NCBI GenBank assembly: GCA_964486935.1
Contig: CAZAPG010000023.1
Span: 37,011 to 101,010, forward strand
Reading direction: 5' to 3'
Length of the DNA: 64,000 nt
Source of the DNA: CAZAPG01 sp964486935
GTDB lineage: Bacteria > Chloroflexota > Anaerolineae > 4572-78 > J111
The position numbers and the translations under genes are program-made. Shown here piece after piece: positions 25,009-33,191 of this stretch (positions are counted from its first letter, which is position 1; every line of letters begins with the position of its first letter). Under the pieces are notes generated by a model. That model saw only the letters and a list, made by a program, of their open reading frames with translations. It was not told the origin of the DNA and did no database searches.

Positions 25009-26479
25009 CGTTGTGCTGATCTCAACCTATGAAATGGGCCGGCAACCGTTCGGACTCGCTTCGCCGGCGGCCTGGCTGGGCAAGGCCGGGGCTACGGTGC
25101 GCTGCCTTGATTTATCAATTGACTCGCTGGATGCGGAGGCCATCGGGCAGGCGCACCTGGTTGGCTTTTACGTGCCGATGCATATGGGCACGCGCATGGC
25201 CGTCCCGGTCATCGAGCAGGTGCGGCGGCTCAACCCGCAGACGCATCTTTGCGCTTACGGCCTGTACGCGCCCGTCAGCGCCGATTATTTGCGCCGGTTA
25301 GGAGTCAACACCGTGCTGGGCGGCGAGTTTGAAAGCGGGTTGGTCGAGTTGGCCCGGCGATTGGATCAAGAACAGTCCAAACTGGAGTCCAAAACTATAG
25401 TTTTGGACTCCAAGAAGCGTGAAGGTTTAGAAAATAATCTTGCAAGGAATGGGAAAGGCGAGGATGGGGTTATCTCGCTGGCGCGGCAAGATTTTTTACG
25501 GCCCGACCGAAGTTTGTTGCCCAAACTGAACCAATACGCCCGGTTGATAACCGAAAATGGGCCGCCTCGCCTGGCAGGCTACACCGAGGCCAGCCGGGGC
25601 TGCAAGCATACCTGTCGCCACTGTCCGATTGTGCCGGTTTACCAGGGGCGCTTTCGAATTGTCCAACGGGAAATCGTGCTGGCCGACATCCGCCAGCAGG
25701 TGGGGGCCGGGGCGCAGCACATCACCTTTGGCGACCCCGATTTTTTCAACGGGCCGGGCCACGCCATTCCGCTGGTGCGGGCGCTGCACCGGGAATTCCC
25801 CGATTTAACCTACGATGTGACCATCAAAGTGGAGCACCTGCTCAAGCAGGCCAACCACCTGCCAACCCTCAAACAGACCGGCTGCCTGTTTGTGACCAGC
25901 GCGGTTGAGTCGTTTGACGGCCGAATTCTGGAAATTTTCGACAAGCAGCACACGCGGGCAGATTTTGAAGCCGCGCTCAAATTGTGTCGAGAAATGGATT
26001 TGCTGCTGACACCCACGTTTGTGGCCTTCACCCCGTGGACGACCCTGGCAGGCTACCGCCACTTCTTGCGCGAGTTGGTTCGGCTGGAACTGGTCGACCA
26101 GGTATCGCCCATTCAATGCGCCATCCGGCTGTTGATTCCGCCGGGGTCAAAATTGTTAGAACTGCCGGAGGTGCGGCAAATCATCGGCCCGCTGGACGAG
26201 GCCAAACTATCTTATTTTTGGCGCAACCCCGACCCGCAGGTTGACGCGCTGCAAGCCGATTTGGAATATCTTGTACAAAGCTGCGCCGCCCAGGGCATCC
26301 CCCGGCGCCAGGTATTCCGCCGCATCTGGCAGCGCGCCTTTGCCGATGTTGGCGACGCGGCGGGCAATGTCCCCTTTCCCGACCTGCCGCCCACTTCCGG
26401 CTTTGTGCCCTACCTGACCGAACCGTGGTATTGCTGAGCGGAACCCACCGAGGAGCAGTTTGCTTCTCTCTATCTGTAG
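24998..26479 (+). CDS. radical SAM protein with CUAEP tail, probable selenoprotein (Sec at TGA 26435-26437)
   Basis: A 493-residue protein if the in-frame TGA at codon 480 is read as selenocysteine. Residues 1-120 resemble a cobalamin-binding domain (VVLISTYEMGRQPFG, LCAYGLYAPVSADYL). The radical SAM cluster is C202-x3-C206-x2-C209 (CKHTCRHC), followed by TFGDPDFFNG and VTSAVESFDG. With TGA as stop the protein would end ...EPWYC. Read through, it ends C-U-A-E-P-T-E-E-Q-F-A-S-L-Y-L and stops at TAG 26477, two bases before the neighbouring convergent gene. I recall an NCBI family of radical SAM (seleno)proteins named for a CUAEP/CCAEP tail, which this matches. A SECIS-like hairpin follows the TGA. 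The substrate is unknown. A 30-bp palindrome lies in frame between the two domains. Confidence 0.85.
25383..25412. repeat. perfect 30-bp palindrome inside the radical SAM selenoprotein gene
   Basis: TGGAGTCCAAAACTA and its exact reverse complement meet without a loop. It is read in frame as about LESKTIVLDSK (residues 129-139), in the linker between the cobalamin-binding-like and radical SAM domains. Confidence 0.85.
26435..26468 (+). promoter_or_regulatory. SECIS-like element after the in-frame TGA
   Basis: Twelve bases after the TGA, GAGGAGCA (26450-26457) pairs with TGCTTCTC (26461-26468) through 8 bp with one G-U, capped by the loop GTT. The apical part GCA-GTT-TGC closely resembles the GCA-GGUC-UGC apex of the Escherichia coli fdhF SECIS, at almost the same distance from the TGA. 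A loop-initial G is present, as SelB requires in known bacterial elements. Confidence 0.7.
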
Positions 26480-26481
26480 CT

Positions 26482-27318
26482 TTAATAGGGAACTTCGACC
26501 CGGGCCAGGAACCAGGTGGCCAGCGCCATATCGCCCTGAATTGAAGTTTTTGAAGCCGCCTGCTCAACTCCCATTCGCCCGGAAGCCAGCCAGTTGAACT
26601 CAAGCGCATCCATTTGAATGATGGCGTCGGGCGTTATTGTCTGACCAAAACAATACGCGCCGCCGGCGGGTCCGGTCAACTCCAGGATGATGTTTTTCCC
26701 TTCAAGCTGACCGCGCAGCTTGTGGCAAACATCTCGGATAACCAGCGCCACAATCCGGCCGTCGTGTTCCGGGGTAAGAGCCATGTCTCGCCCGGTGGCC
26801 CGGCAAATATCCAGGCGGTGCATCCACATATCGCGGATATAAATCAGGTCGGTCAAATATTCAATGGGGACCGCGCCCAGAGGCGGCCCAAAAGGTACCG
26901 GGATGACTCGCAGCCACCAGGGCAGCCGCTGGCGGGTGCGAATTGCCTTTGGCCCAACGGCCCGTAACTCGGCGATTAATTCCGGGGGCGTTGCCCCGGC
27001 CCGGTCCTCAATCTGCTGGCGGTTTACGGCATCTACTTTTACTTTGGCCTGGCGCATATATGGATTTTGGAGATACTGCCGCTTAAATTCGGACCAAATG
27101 GCATGGCCGGCGCAGGCTCCGGCTAAATGGGCGACCATGTCCCGTACATTCCACAGGGTGCAGGCGGTAGGCTGCTGCCAATCTTCATCCGCTAAACGCT
27201 CCAACAGCGCCAACGTCCGCGCAAGCTCGGCGGCTGCCTGTTGGCCGGCCTCGGCATGACCCAGTTTGGGGATTTCGAGCGCGGCCTGAACATCTGCCCG
27301 CGGTTGGGTGTCCTTCAT
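26482..27318 (-). CDS. maleylpyruvate isomerase/DinB-like superfamily protein
   Basis: A 278-residue protein of the mycothiol-dependent maleylpyruvate isomerase N-terminal superfamily (TIGR03083-like). The four-helix bundle is evident: AELARTLALLERLADEDWQQ, then TLWNVRDMVAHLAGACAGH with a metal-type His, and WMHRLDICRATGRDM with the second His. The C-terminal about 80 residues (GKNIILELTGPAGGAYCFG) form the small alpha/beta domain that often follows. Family members use a thiol cofactor in many actinobacteria, but whether this organism makes one cannot be told here. The gene ends two bases from the readthrough stop of the selenoprotein, convergently. Confidence 0.83.
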   Translation of the reverse strand: MKDTQPRADVQAALEIPKLGHAEAGQQAAAELARTLALLERLADEDWQQPTACTLWNVRDMVAHLAGACAGHAIWSEFKRQYLQNPYMRQAKVKVDAVNRQQIEDRAGATPPELIAELRAVGPKAIRTRQRLPWWLRVIPVPFGPPLGAVPIEYLTDLIYIRDMWMHRLDICRATGRDMALTPEHDGRIVALVIRDVCHKLRGQLEGKNIILELTGPAGGAYCFGQTITPDAIIQMDALEFNWLASGRMGVEQAASKTSIQGDMALATWFLARVEVPY

Positions 27319-27358
27319 TGATAAACCCCCTGCGTTTTGCCAATGAAAAAACTAGTGG

Positions 27359-28360
27359 TTACCGTCTGGCGTTGGCCAGAGTATCGTGAGGATAGGGCAG
27401 GGGTTTATCGCTGGCCTGGGTGAGCCGGGCCATTTGCGACTCGCTCAGCGACCAACCGGCTGCGCCCAGATTCGACTCCAGGTGCGCCATTGCGCGCGCG
27501 CCGATGATGGGCGCAGTTACGCCGGGGCGATGCAGTACCCAGTTGAGGGCAACCTGCGCCGGCGTTTTGCCCGCTTCTTCGGCTACCGCAAACAGAGTGT
27601 CGATAACCGTCCAGGTGTGCTCGTTGTTGTACTTGTTCCACGCCTCGCCCCAATTCTGCTTTCCGGCCTCCTCGACGCGGCTGCCTGCTGGCGGCCCGGC
27701 CATCCCCCGCCGATATCTGCCGCTCAACCAGCCGCCCCGCAGCGGACTCCAGGGGATAATGCCCACGCCTTCGTTTTGGCAAACCGGAATCAATTCCAGC
27801 TCGATTTCGCGGTCAAGCAGGTTGTACAATGGCTGCAAGCAGACAAATGGCTCCCAGCCCATCTGTTGGCTCAGGTCAATGGCTTTTTGCAACTGCCAGC
27901 CGGCGTAGTTGCTGGCTCCAATGTAACGCACTTTGCCACTCTGCACCAGTTGGTTAAGGGTGCCCAGCGTTTCTTCCAACGGGGTGGCGTTATCCCAGGC
28001 ATGCACCTGATACAGGTCAATATAATCTGTGCCCAACCGGCGCAAACTGCTCTCTACCCCGGCCAAAATGTGCTTGCGGCTCAGGCCGACATCATTGGGG
28101 CCTTCGCCCATCGGAAAGCGAACTTTGGTGGCAAGCACCCAGTCATCTCGCTTTTTGCCCTTGAGCCAGCGCCCCACAATCTCTTCAGAAACGCCCTGGC
28201 TGTACACGTCGGCGGTGTCGATAAAATTGCCGCCCGCTTCGGCAAAGCGGTCCATCATCTGGCGGCTAACTTCTTCCGTCGTTTCGCGGCCAAAGGTCAT
28301 CGCGCCCAAACAAAGCTCGCTGACCTTCATACCGGTTTTGCCTAAAAAACGATAGTTCAT
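27359..28360 (-). CDS. aldo/keto reductase
   Basis: A 333-residue NADPH-dependent oxidoreductase of the AKR superfamily, close to the YajO/Gfo-like group. Catalytic Asp and Tyr lie in FIDTADVYSQGVSEEIVGRW, Lys in VLATKVRFPMGEGPN, and His in DYIDLYQVHAWDNAT; the coenzyme-binding end is APIIGARAMAHLESNL. The ribosome site CAGGAG is supplied by a leader repeat (28361-28424) shared with the PNPOx-like gene at 39339. Substrate not predictable. It stands 40 bases from the DinB-like gene and may be expressed with it. Confidence 0.93.
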   Translation of the reverse strand: MNYRFLGKTGMKVSELCLGAMTFGRETTEEVSRQMMDRFAEAGGNFIDTADVYSQGVSEEIVGRWLKGKKRDDWVLATKVRFPMGEGPNDVGLSRKHILAGVESSLRRLGTDYIDLYQVHAWDNATPLEETLGTLNQLVQSGKVRYIGASNYAGWQLQKAIDLSQQMGWEPFVCLQPLYNLLDREIELELIPVCQNEGVGIIPWSPLRGGWLSGRYRRGMAGPPAGSRVEEAGKQNWGEAWNKYNNEHTWTVIDTLFAVAEEAGKTPAQVALNWVLHRPGVTAPIIGARAMAHLESNLGAAGWSLSESQMARLTQASDKPLPYPHDTLANARR

Positions 28361-28424
28361 ATTTTTACTCCTGAAAATAACGGTGGCGGAGTATCAAAGC
28401 GCACTTTGACACTCTGGGTTTTCG
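28361..28424 (-). repeat. leader repeat carrying a Shine-Dalgarno site, copy 1
   Basis: Read on the minus strand it holds the inverted repeat around GTCAAAGTGCGCTTTGA, then CGCCACCG, TTATTTTCAGGAG and the ATG of the aldo/keto reductase. It aligns along its whole length with 39904-39969, which precedes another gene in the same way. Confidence 0.75.
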
Positions 28425-28461
28425 GCCTCACTGTCGCCCCCTGGAACTGTCCGGCTCCTGC

Positions 28462-29949
28462 CTACTCAAGCTTGAAATTGTCCAGGTGAATAATATTCAA
28501 CTCCGTGCTGCCCACATCTTTTTCCACATTTTCCAGCAGAATATAGACGGTGATGGCGCTGGCCTGCGCCCTGGCTTTTATGGAGGGATAGCGCCACTCA
28601 TTGTCTTTGCCGTCGCGGTCGCTCCAAACCACGTTAGGGCTGTTGTAATCGCGCCCGCCGGTCGGGTCGATGCCAATGGATTTAAAGATTTTGCCGTCGG
28701 CCCGCTCGCCGGCGGTGCCTTTGTAAAAGGAGACAATGCTGCCGCCAAAACTGTATTCTCGACCTGGCTGGGCAGCCACTGTTTGCGAAAGGGTTAACTT
28801 GAATGAATAGCGGCTGGTAATCACCTGCGAGTGACGCCCGTGAATATGGTAATCTCGACCGCCGCCGCCAAAATATTTTTGGGTAAAGGGGCCAAACACG
28901 CCGCTGTTCATCAAATGCGGGCGGCCTTTGCCCTCATCGTGAATTTGCAGATTCCAGTATTTGCCATACTCCTCTGGAAATTGCGGCTCTTTCCAAACTT
29001 TGGCCTCGCCCTCGTACACAAACGGCTGGTACTCGTCAAAGCTGCCATTCATCAACTGCGGGTAAACTGAACCGGGCGCCGGAGCCGGAGAGGGTGCCGG
29101 GGCAGGGGCCGGACTCGGTGAGGGCGCCGGGGCGAGTGGGGGAGTTGGAGCCGGCGCGGCCCCAACGGCGCCGGCCCAGGGCGCAAAAATATCGGTCAGT
29201 TTGGCGGCCAGGTTCAAATCGCCGCTAATTTGTACCCGGCCCTGCTGGTAAGCCTGCACGGTATTCAGGTTGCCCCGCGATAAACGCACAAAATCGTCGC
29301 CGGTCATACCAATGGTTATGTTGGCCGAACCCGGCCCGGGGGCAACCGTGGCCTGGCCGTTGGCTACCGTCACCGTCCAGGTGCCGCCGCCGCTGCCGCT
29401 AAGCTGAAACTGATAGGCAATTTTCAACCCTCTGGCTCTATCGGCCCGCAGGCCGTTGGGCATGGCCGCTACATAGTCGGCCAGTTTTGGCTCGGCAGGG
29501 GCGGGCGAGGGCTTGGGTGGGGCCACCGGTTTTGAGGGAGAGGGTTGAACTGGCTGCGGCAATGGCGCGGTAGCCGGTTTGGGCGCAGGGGCCGGCTGCG
29601 GCTCAGACGTTCCCACCAGCGAGGCCCAGGGCGGAAAAAGTTCGGTAAATTTTAAGGCCAGGTGGGTATTGCCGCCTACCTGCACCCGTCCCTGTTGCAC
29701 GGCGGCGGTTACATTGAGCTGGCCGTTGGCCAATTTTATGTAATCCTGCCCGTTCATGGAGATGGTTACATCGGGGCGGGCGGGCGCGCCGGCGCTGATA
29801 TTACACTGCCCGTTATTAATGGCAATCCCCCAGGTTCCACCGCCGCCGCCGGTTACGTTTAATTGGTAAGTCACCTGTAATCCGCCGGCCTTGCTGGCTT
29901 GAAAACTACGCCTCATGGCTTGCACGTATTGTTCGGCTGTTGCGCTCAT
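28462..29949 (-). CDS. tandem SCP2 sterol-carrier domains with C-terminal jelly-roll-like domain
   Basis: A 495-residue protein. Two SCP2-like lipid-binding domains lie at about residues 5-110 and 160-270; each shows the same layout (GLQVTYQLNVTGGGGGTWGI / GLKIAYQFQLSGSGGGTWTV, then ITIGMTGDDFVRLSRGNLN and a QGRVQISGDLNLAAKL segment). They are joined by Pro/Ala-rich linkers. The last about 190 residues start NGSFDEYQPFVYEGE and look like a carbohydrate-binding jelly roll (HLDNFKLE at the end). No signal peptide is visible, which is odd for such a domain. SCP2 domains carry hydrophobic ligands in a pocket; the combination suggests a lipid- or glycan-binding role but no reaction. Confidence 0.85.
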   Translation of the reverse strand: MSATAEQYVQAMRRSFQASKAGGLQVTYQLNVTGGGGGTWGIAINNGQCNISAGAPARPDVTISMNGQDYIKLANGQLNVTAAVQQGRVQVGGNTHLALKFTELFPPWASLVGTSEPQPAPAPKPATAPLPQPVQPSPSKPVAPPKPSPAPAEPKLADYVAAMPNGLRADRARGLKIAYQFQLSGSGGGTWTVTVANGQATVAPGPGSANITIGMTGDDFVRLSRGNLNTVQAYQQGRVQISGDLNLAAKLTDIFAPWAGAVGAAPAPTPPLAPAPSPSPAPAPAPSPAPAPGSVYPQLMNGSFDEYQPFVYEGEAKVWKEPQFPEEYGKYWNLQIHDEGKGRPHLMNSGVFGPFTQKYFGGGGRDYHIHGRHSQVITSRYSFKLTLSQTVAAQPGREYSFGGSIVSFYKGTAGERADGKIFKSIGIDPTGGRDYNSPNVVWSDRDGKDNEWRYPSIKARAQASAITVYILLENVEKDVGSTELNIIHLDNFKLE

Positions 29950-30014
29950 TAAATTTTCTCCCCTTTAAGAATAATGGTTTACTGCCGCCTGCAAATATCA
30001 AATGAACAACTTTC

Positions 30015-30695
30015 TTATCCGCCTACGTTAGCCCGTTTGACCCGCTGCACGATGTCTCGAATAATCGGTTCAAAATTGGGGTCGGCGGCTTTGAACTCGG
30101 CGCCGCTGATAACCAGCGGCGCGCCAAACACCACAATTTGCGCTCCCATCTCCAGGGTTTGAATGGCCTGGTCAATGGTCAGGCCGCCCACGGCCTGCAC
30201 CGGAATATCCACCGCGGCCAGCACGTCCGGCAGGTCATCCAGCGGGCTGAGGCCGGGAATCATATTGCGCTCGTCAAAGCCGGTGTGGACAATAATATAA
30301 TCGACTCCCAGCTCCTGCGCCTGGCGGGCGCGGCCCGGCTTGTTAGGGCAGAGCATCACATCGCACATTACCTGGCCGCCATACTTTTTGGCCATTTTCA
30401 CCTGTTCGATAATGCTGGCGTCGTGGGCCTGGCCCATCACCACCACCATATTGGCCCCGGCTTTGAACATCATCTCGGCTTCCAGGCCGGCCCCGTCCAT
30501 TGTTTTTAAATCGGCCACAATGGGCTTGTCGGGAAATTCTTGCCGAAAGGCGCGCACCGCATGGAGTCCTTCGGCCAGCAGCAGCGGCGTGCCAACTTCC
30601 AGCCAGTCTACCCCGGCCCGCGCCGCGCCCCGCGCCAAAGCCAGCGCCTCTGCCATTGTGGTTACATCAATTGAAACTTGCACGAGAGGATTCAC
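30015..30695 (-). CDS. HUMPS/KGPDC family decarboxylase or hexulose-6-phosphate synthase
   Basis: A 226-residue TIM-barrel protein of the orotidine-phosphate-decarboxylase suprafamily. The signature metal and catalytic motif is VADLKTMDGAGLEAEMMFKA (D-x-K-x-x-D), preceded by DWLEVGTPLLLAEG and followed by CDVMLCPN and QAVGGLTIDQ. In relatives this fold performs 3-hexulose-6-phosphate synthesis or 3-keto-L-gulonate 6-phosphate decarboxylation. I start at GTG 30695, with GGAG 9 bases upstream; a TTG five codons earlier overlaps that site. It lies downstream of a dehydrogenase and a sugar isomerase on the same strand, which fits a small sugar-acid pathway. Confidence 0.88.
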   Translation of the reverse strand: MNPLVQVSIDVTTMAEALALARGAARAGVDWLEVGTPLLLAEGLHAVRAFRQEFPDKPIVADLKTMDGAGLEAEMMFKAGANMVVVMGQAHDASIIEQVKMAKKYGGQVMCDVMLCPNKPGRARQAQELGVDYIIVHTGFDERNMIPGLSPLDDLPDVLAAVDIPVQAVGGLTIDQAIQTLEMGAQIVVFGAPLVISGAEFKAADPNFEPIIRDIVQRVKRANVGG

Positions 30696-30812
30696 GGGTA
30701 AAAACTCCAAAAAAAGAATTGCGGGTTAACTATTGGCGTAATGCGTATTATTCCACGCGCCACGTACTCCGCGCTATGTTTCATAGCCATCCCTCAAACT
30801 TGCAGCCGATGC

Positions 30813-31856
30813 CTATTCCTCATCCAGCACCAGCACCGATTTGACATTTTTGCCCGACTCCATGGCCCGGAACGCCTCTTCCCAACGGCGCAGCGGATAC
30901 AGCCCGCCGATAACCGGCTGCAAATTTACCTGCCCGGTAGAGAGAAGTTGCAGCGCTCGCTCCCAGGTGGGGTAGGTGTGGCTAAAAGAGCCTTGCAGGG
31001 TTACGGCTTTGCCCACCAGCGGGTCCAGATTAAAATCCAGCGGCTGCGGCCCCCAGCCAATTTTGGTGATGCGCCCGTTGGGCCGCACCAGCTCCAGCGA
31101 TTGCCTGAGCGCCTGGCTGACGCCCGTGCAGTCAACCACCAAATCCGCGCCAAAACCATCGCCCAGCGAACGCGCCAGTTTAACCGGGTCATCTTTGGGC
31201 AGAGTCAGGGTATAATGCGCGCCTAACTCGGCGGCCACGGCCAGCCGCCGGGAGTCGATTTCGGCGCCAATTACAATCAGGGTTCCGGCTCCGCGCAGCC
31301 GGGCCACCTGCAAGGCCATAATGCCAATTGGCCCCGGCCCCTGGATAACAACCGTATCGCCGGGGTTAATGAGCGTTTTTTCAACCAGCGCATTGTAGGC
31401 CACGCAGATGGGTTCGGTGAGGGCAGCGTGTTCAAAGGGCACATTGTCGGGAATGTGATGCAAAATTTGGGGACGAGCCGCCACGTAGCGGGTAAACGCG
31501 CCATCGGCCAGCGCGCCATACCCCAGCCGGTGGGGGCACATGTTGTAATTGCTGCTCAGGCAGTAAACGCACCGGCCACACACCGAAGCCGCTGTCTCGC
31601 AGGCCACGCGGTCGCCGGGGTTGAAGCCGGCTACCCGCTCGCCCACCTGTACCACCACGCCGCTAAATTCGTGGCCCAACACCAGGGGTAGTTTGACTTT
31701 CCAGCTTTGGTGGTTACGCCACATATGCACGTCGCTGCCGCACACGCCGGCGGCTTTTACCTGTAGCAAAACCTCATCAGGGCCGGGTTGCGGCTCCGGG
31801 ATATCCCGAATTTCCACATCGCCGTCATTATAACCAAATTTTACCAGAGCTTGCAT
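30813..31856 (-). CDS. zinc-dependent alcohol/sorbitol dehydrogenase family protein
   Basis: A 347-residue medium-chain dehydrogenase. Catalytic zinc ligands lie in AAGVCGSDVHMW and LGHEFSGVV; the structural zinc site is complete in CETAASVCGRCVYCLSSNYN with a further Cys after it. The nucleotide-binding fold contains VVIQGPGPIGIMALQVARL. ATG 31856 begins the family sequence MQALVKFGYNDGDVEIRD; an upstream in-frame extension is unlike the family. Neighbours are a HUMPS-type protein and a sugar isomerase, pointing to polyol or sugar-acid oxidation; the exact substrate is open. Palindromic repeats flank it on both sides. Confidence 0.93.
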   Translation of the reverse strand: MQALVKFGYNDGDVEIRDIPEPQPGPDEVLLQVKAAGVCGSDVHMWRNHQSWKVKLPLVLGHEFSGVVVQVGERVAGFNPGDRVACETAASVCGRCVYCLSSNYNMCPHRLGYGALADGAFTRYVAARPQILHHIPDNVPFEHAALTEPICVAYNALVEKTLINPGDTVVIQGPGPIGIMALQVARLRGAGTLIVIGAEIDSRRLAVAAELGAHYTLTLPKDDPVKLARSLGDGFGADLVVDCTGVSQALRQSLELVRPNGRITKIGWGPQPLDFNLDPLVGKAVTLQGSFSHTYPTWERALQLLSTGQVNLQPVIGGLYPLRRWEEAFRAMESGKNVKSVLVLDEE

Positions 31857-31885
31857 GGAAATGTTCCCTTTTCTCGCTGATTGAA

Positions 31886-31946
31886 ACGTGGTACGTAGCG
31901 CGTAGCGATTTTCCACGTACTACGTACTACGCGCCACGTACTGCGC
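31886..31946. repeat. ACGTGGTACGTAGCGCG imperfect palindrome
   Basis: ACGTGGTACGTAGCGCGTAG (31886-31905) pairs imperfectly with CTACGCGCCACGTACTGCG (31927-31945). Related words occur at about 30734-30776 and 61703-61742, so it belongs to a dispersed intergenic family. Confidence 0.6.
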
Positions 31947-31956
31947 CGGCCCCATT

Positions 31957-32853
31957 TTACGCTTTATCAAAATACTTCTCTCGCATCATCCGCAAAAATC
32001 TAAGCGACTCCTGCATTTCGGCCATGCCGTTCATGCCGTCTTCAATGCTAACCCAACCATCAAAGCCGGCGGCAGACAGAATGGAAAAGATGGTATCGTA
32101 ATCATTTAAGCCCTGGCCGGTAACGCCGTGGCGCAAATTGGGCGAGTAGCCCAGCGTGCCGTCGCTCTGGCGCAGTTCGTCCAGGGTAGCGCCTTCGGCT
32201 AAATAGCGGTCGCTGGCGTGCATCGTCACCACCCGGTCAACTACCCGGCGCAGCAGGTCGATGGGGTCGTCTCCGGCCACAATGGCGTTGGAGGGGTCGT
32301 ACTGCACCCCAAAACAATCTCGCTCGGAAACGGCATCAAGAACCTGCAAAAAGATTTCTTGCTTTTGGGCAAACTCCGGGTAGTTCCACTGGCCGTCTTT
32401 GTAGTGGTTTTCCAGGGCCAGTATCACGTTATACTCGCGGGCCACCGGAAACAACTGCTCAAACGCTTCAACCACCCATTCCAGCCCCTGGGCCAGGCTA
32501 ACCTGCGGGTAACGCTGGCCGGTCAGCACCCGGCAGGCTGCGCCGGGGCCGCCCAGCCGGCGGGTGATGCGAATCATCTCGATTTCGCGCTCCAGGGCGC
32601 GGCGGCGGCCATCGGGGTTGGGGTTGGTAAAATCGGGCGAGCAGCAGAGCATAGGCATGGCAAAACCGGCGTTGTGAATGGCCTCGCCCACCCGGTCGAT
32701 GTAGGCGTTATCGAGGCTGGTAAAGAAGCCTTCGTACATTTCCAGCCCTTCGGCCTCCAGCTGCCGGGCCATCTCAATCCAGTTAAACACCGACATGGTG
32801 CGGTGCATGGAAATGTCATCGAGATAGCATTTGGGGAAGGCGGCGATTTTCAT
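31957..32853 (-). CDS. sugar phosphate isomerase/epimerase (xylose isomerase-like TIM barrel)
   Basis: A 298-residue AP-endonuclease-2/xylose-isomerase-like TIM barrel. Metal-binding acids and histidines are visible in order: ILALENHYKDGQWNYPEF, CFGVQYDPSNAIVAGDDP, VTMHASDRYLAEG, and FDGWVSIEDGMNGM. Such enzymes isomerise or epimerise sugars or inosose-type compounds. ATG 32853 overlaps the stop of the upstream small gene by ATGA, which supports both calls. It begins a three-gene sugar group with the dehydrogenase and the HUMPS-type protein. Confidence 0.9.
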   Translation of the reverse strand: MKIAAFPKCYLDDISMHRTMSVFNWIEMARQLEAEGLEMYEGFFTSLDNAYIDRVGEAIHNAGFAMPMLCCSPDFTNPNPDGRRRALEREIEMIRITRRLGGPGAACRVLTGQRYPQVSLAQGLEWVVEAFEQLFPVAREYNVILALENHYKDGQWNYPEFAQKQEIFLQVLDAVSERDCFGVQYDPSNAIVAGDDPIDLLRRVVDRVVTMHASDRYLAEGATLDELRQSDGTLGYSPNLRHGVTGQGLNDYDTIFSILSAAGFDGWVSIEDGMNGMAEMQESLRFLRMMREKYFDKA

Positions 32854-33116
32854 TTTTGCCCCGCGGCCTGGCTTTTTATTTGTCGCTCTTCGCAATCGGC
32901 GCAAATAGGAAAGGTGAGCCAGGCGGTACCGCCGCCGGGAAAACGCTCAGGGGCCGGGGCAACCAGGGCATCTTTAGCCGGCCGGTTGCACAAAAAACAG
33001 GGCAGGGGCGGGTCAACGCTAATCAACACCATTTGCCCGGCCGCTTCGGTATTGGGGGTGTAGGGGATAATGGCTCTGGCTACAGTTTGGTATTTTTTGG
33101 GCAGACTCGTTGTCAT
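32850..33116 (-). CDS. small protein with paired CxxC motifs (88 aa)
   Basis: A short soluble protein with two Cys pairs, CFLCNRPAK near residue 41 and PICADCEERQ near residue 71, spaced like a zinc ribbon. A proline-rich first half (PPLPCFLC) precedes it. The stop overlaps the start of the sugar isomerase by four bases, so it is probably translated and cotranscribed with it. I do not recognise a family. A structural zinc site is likely; the role is unknown. Confidence 0.75.
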   Translation of the reverse strand: MTTSLPKKYQTVARAIIPYTPNTEAAGQMVLISVDPPLPCFLCNRPAKDALVAPAPERFPGGGTAWLTFPICADCEERQIKSQAAGQK

Positions 33117-33191
33117 TTCGGCTCCTTTGCGGCCCTCAGTATATCATTGAAGAGGCGCTTCAACAATTTGCCGGGGGCGGGATTTGGGCGA

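Noticed and set aside
26435..26437. The TGA as an ordinary stop
   Set aside because: The frame after it gives the AEP tail, a SECIS-like hairpin and a fitting stop; coincidence is possible but less likely.
32218..33063. A 281-codon plus-strand frame opposite the sugar isomerase
   Set aside because: The minus-strand isomerase has metal-ligand motifs and an ATGA overlap; this frame has none.
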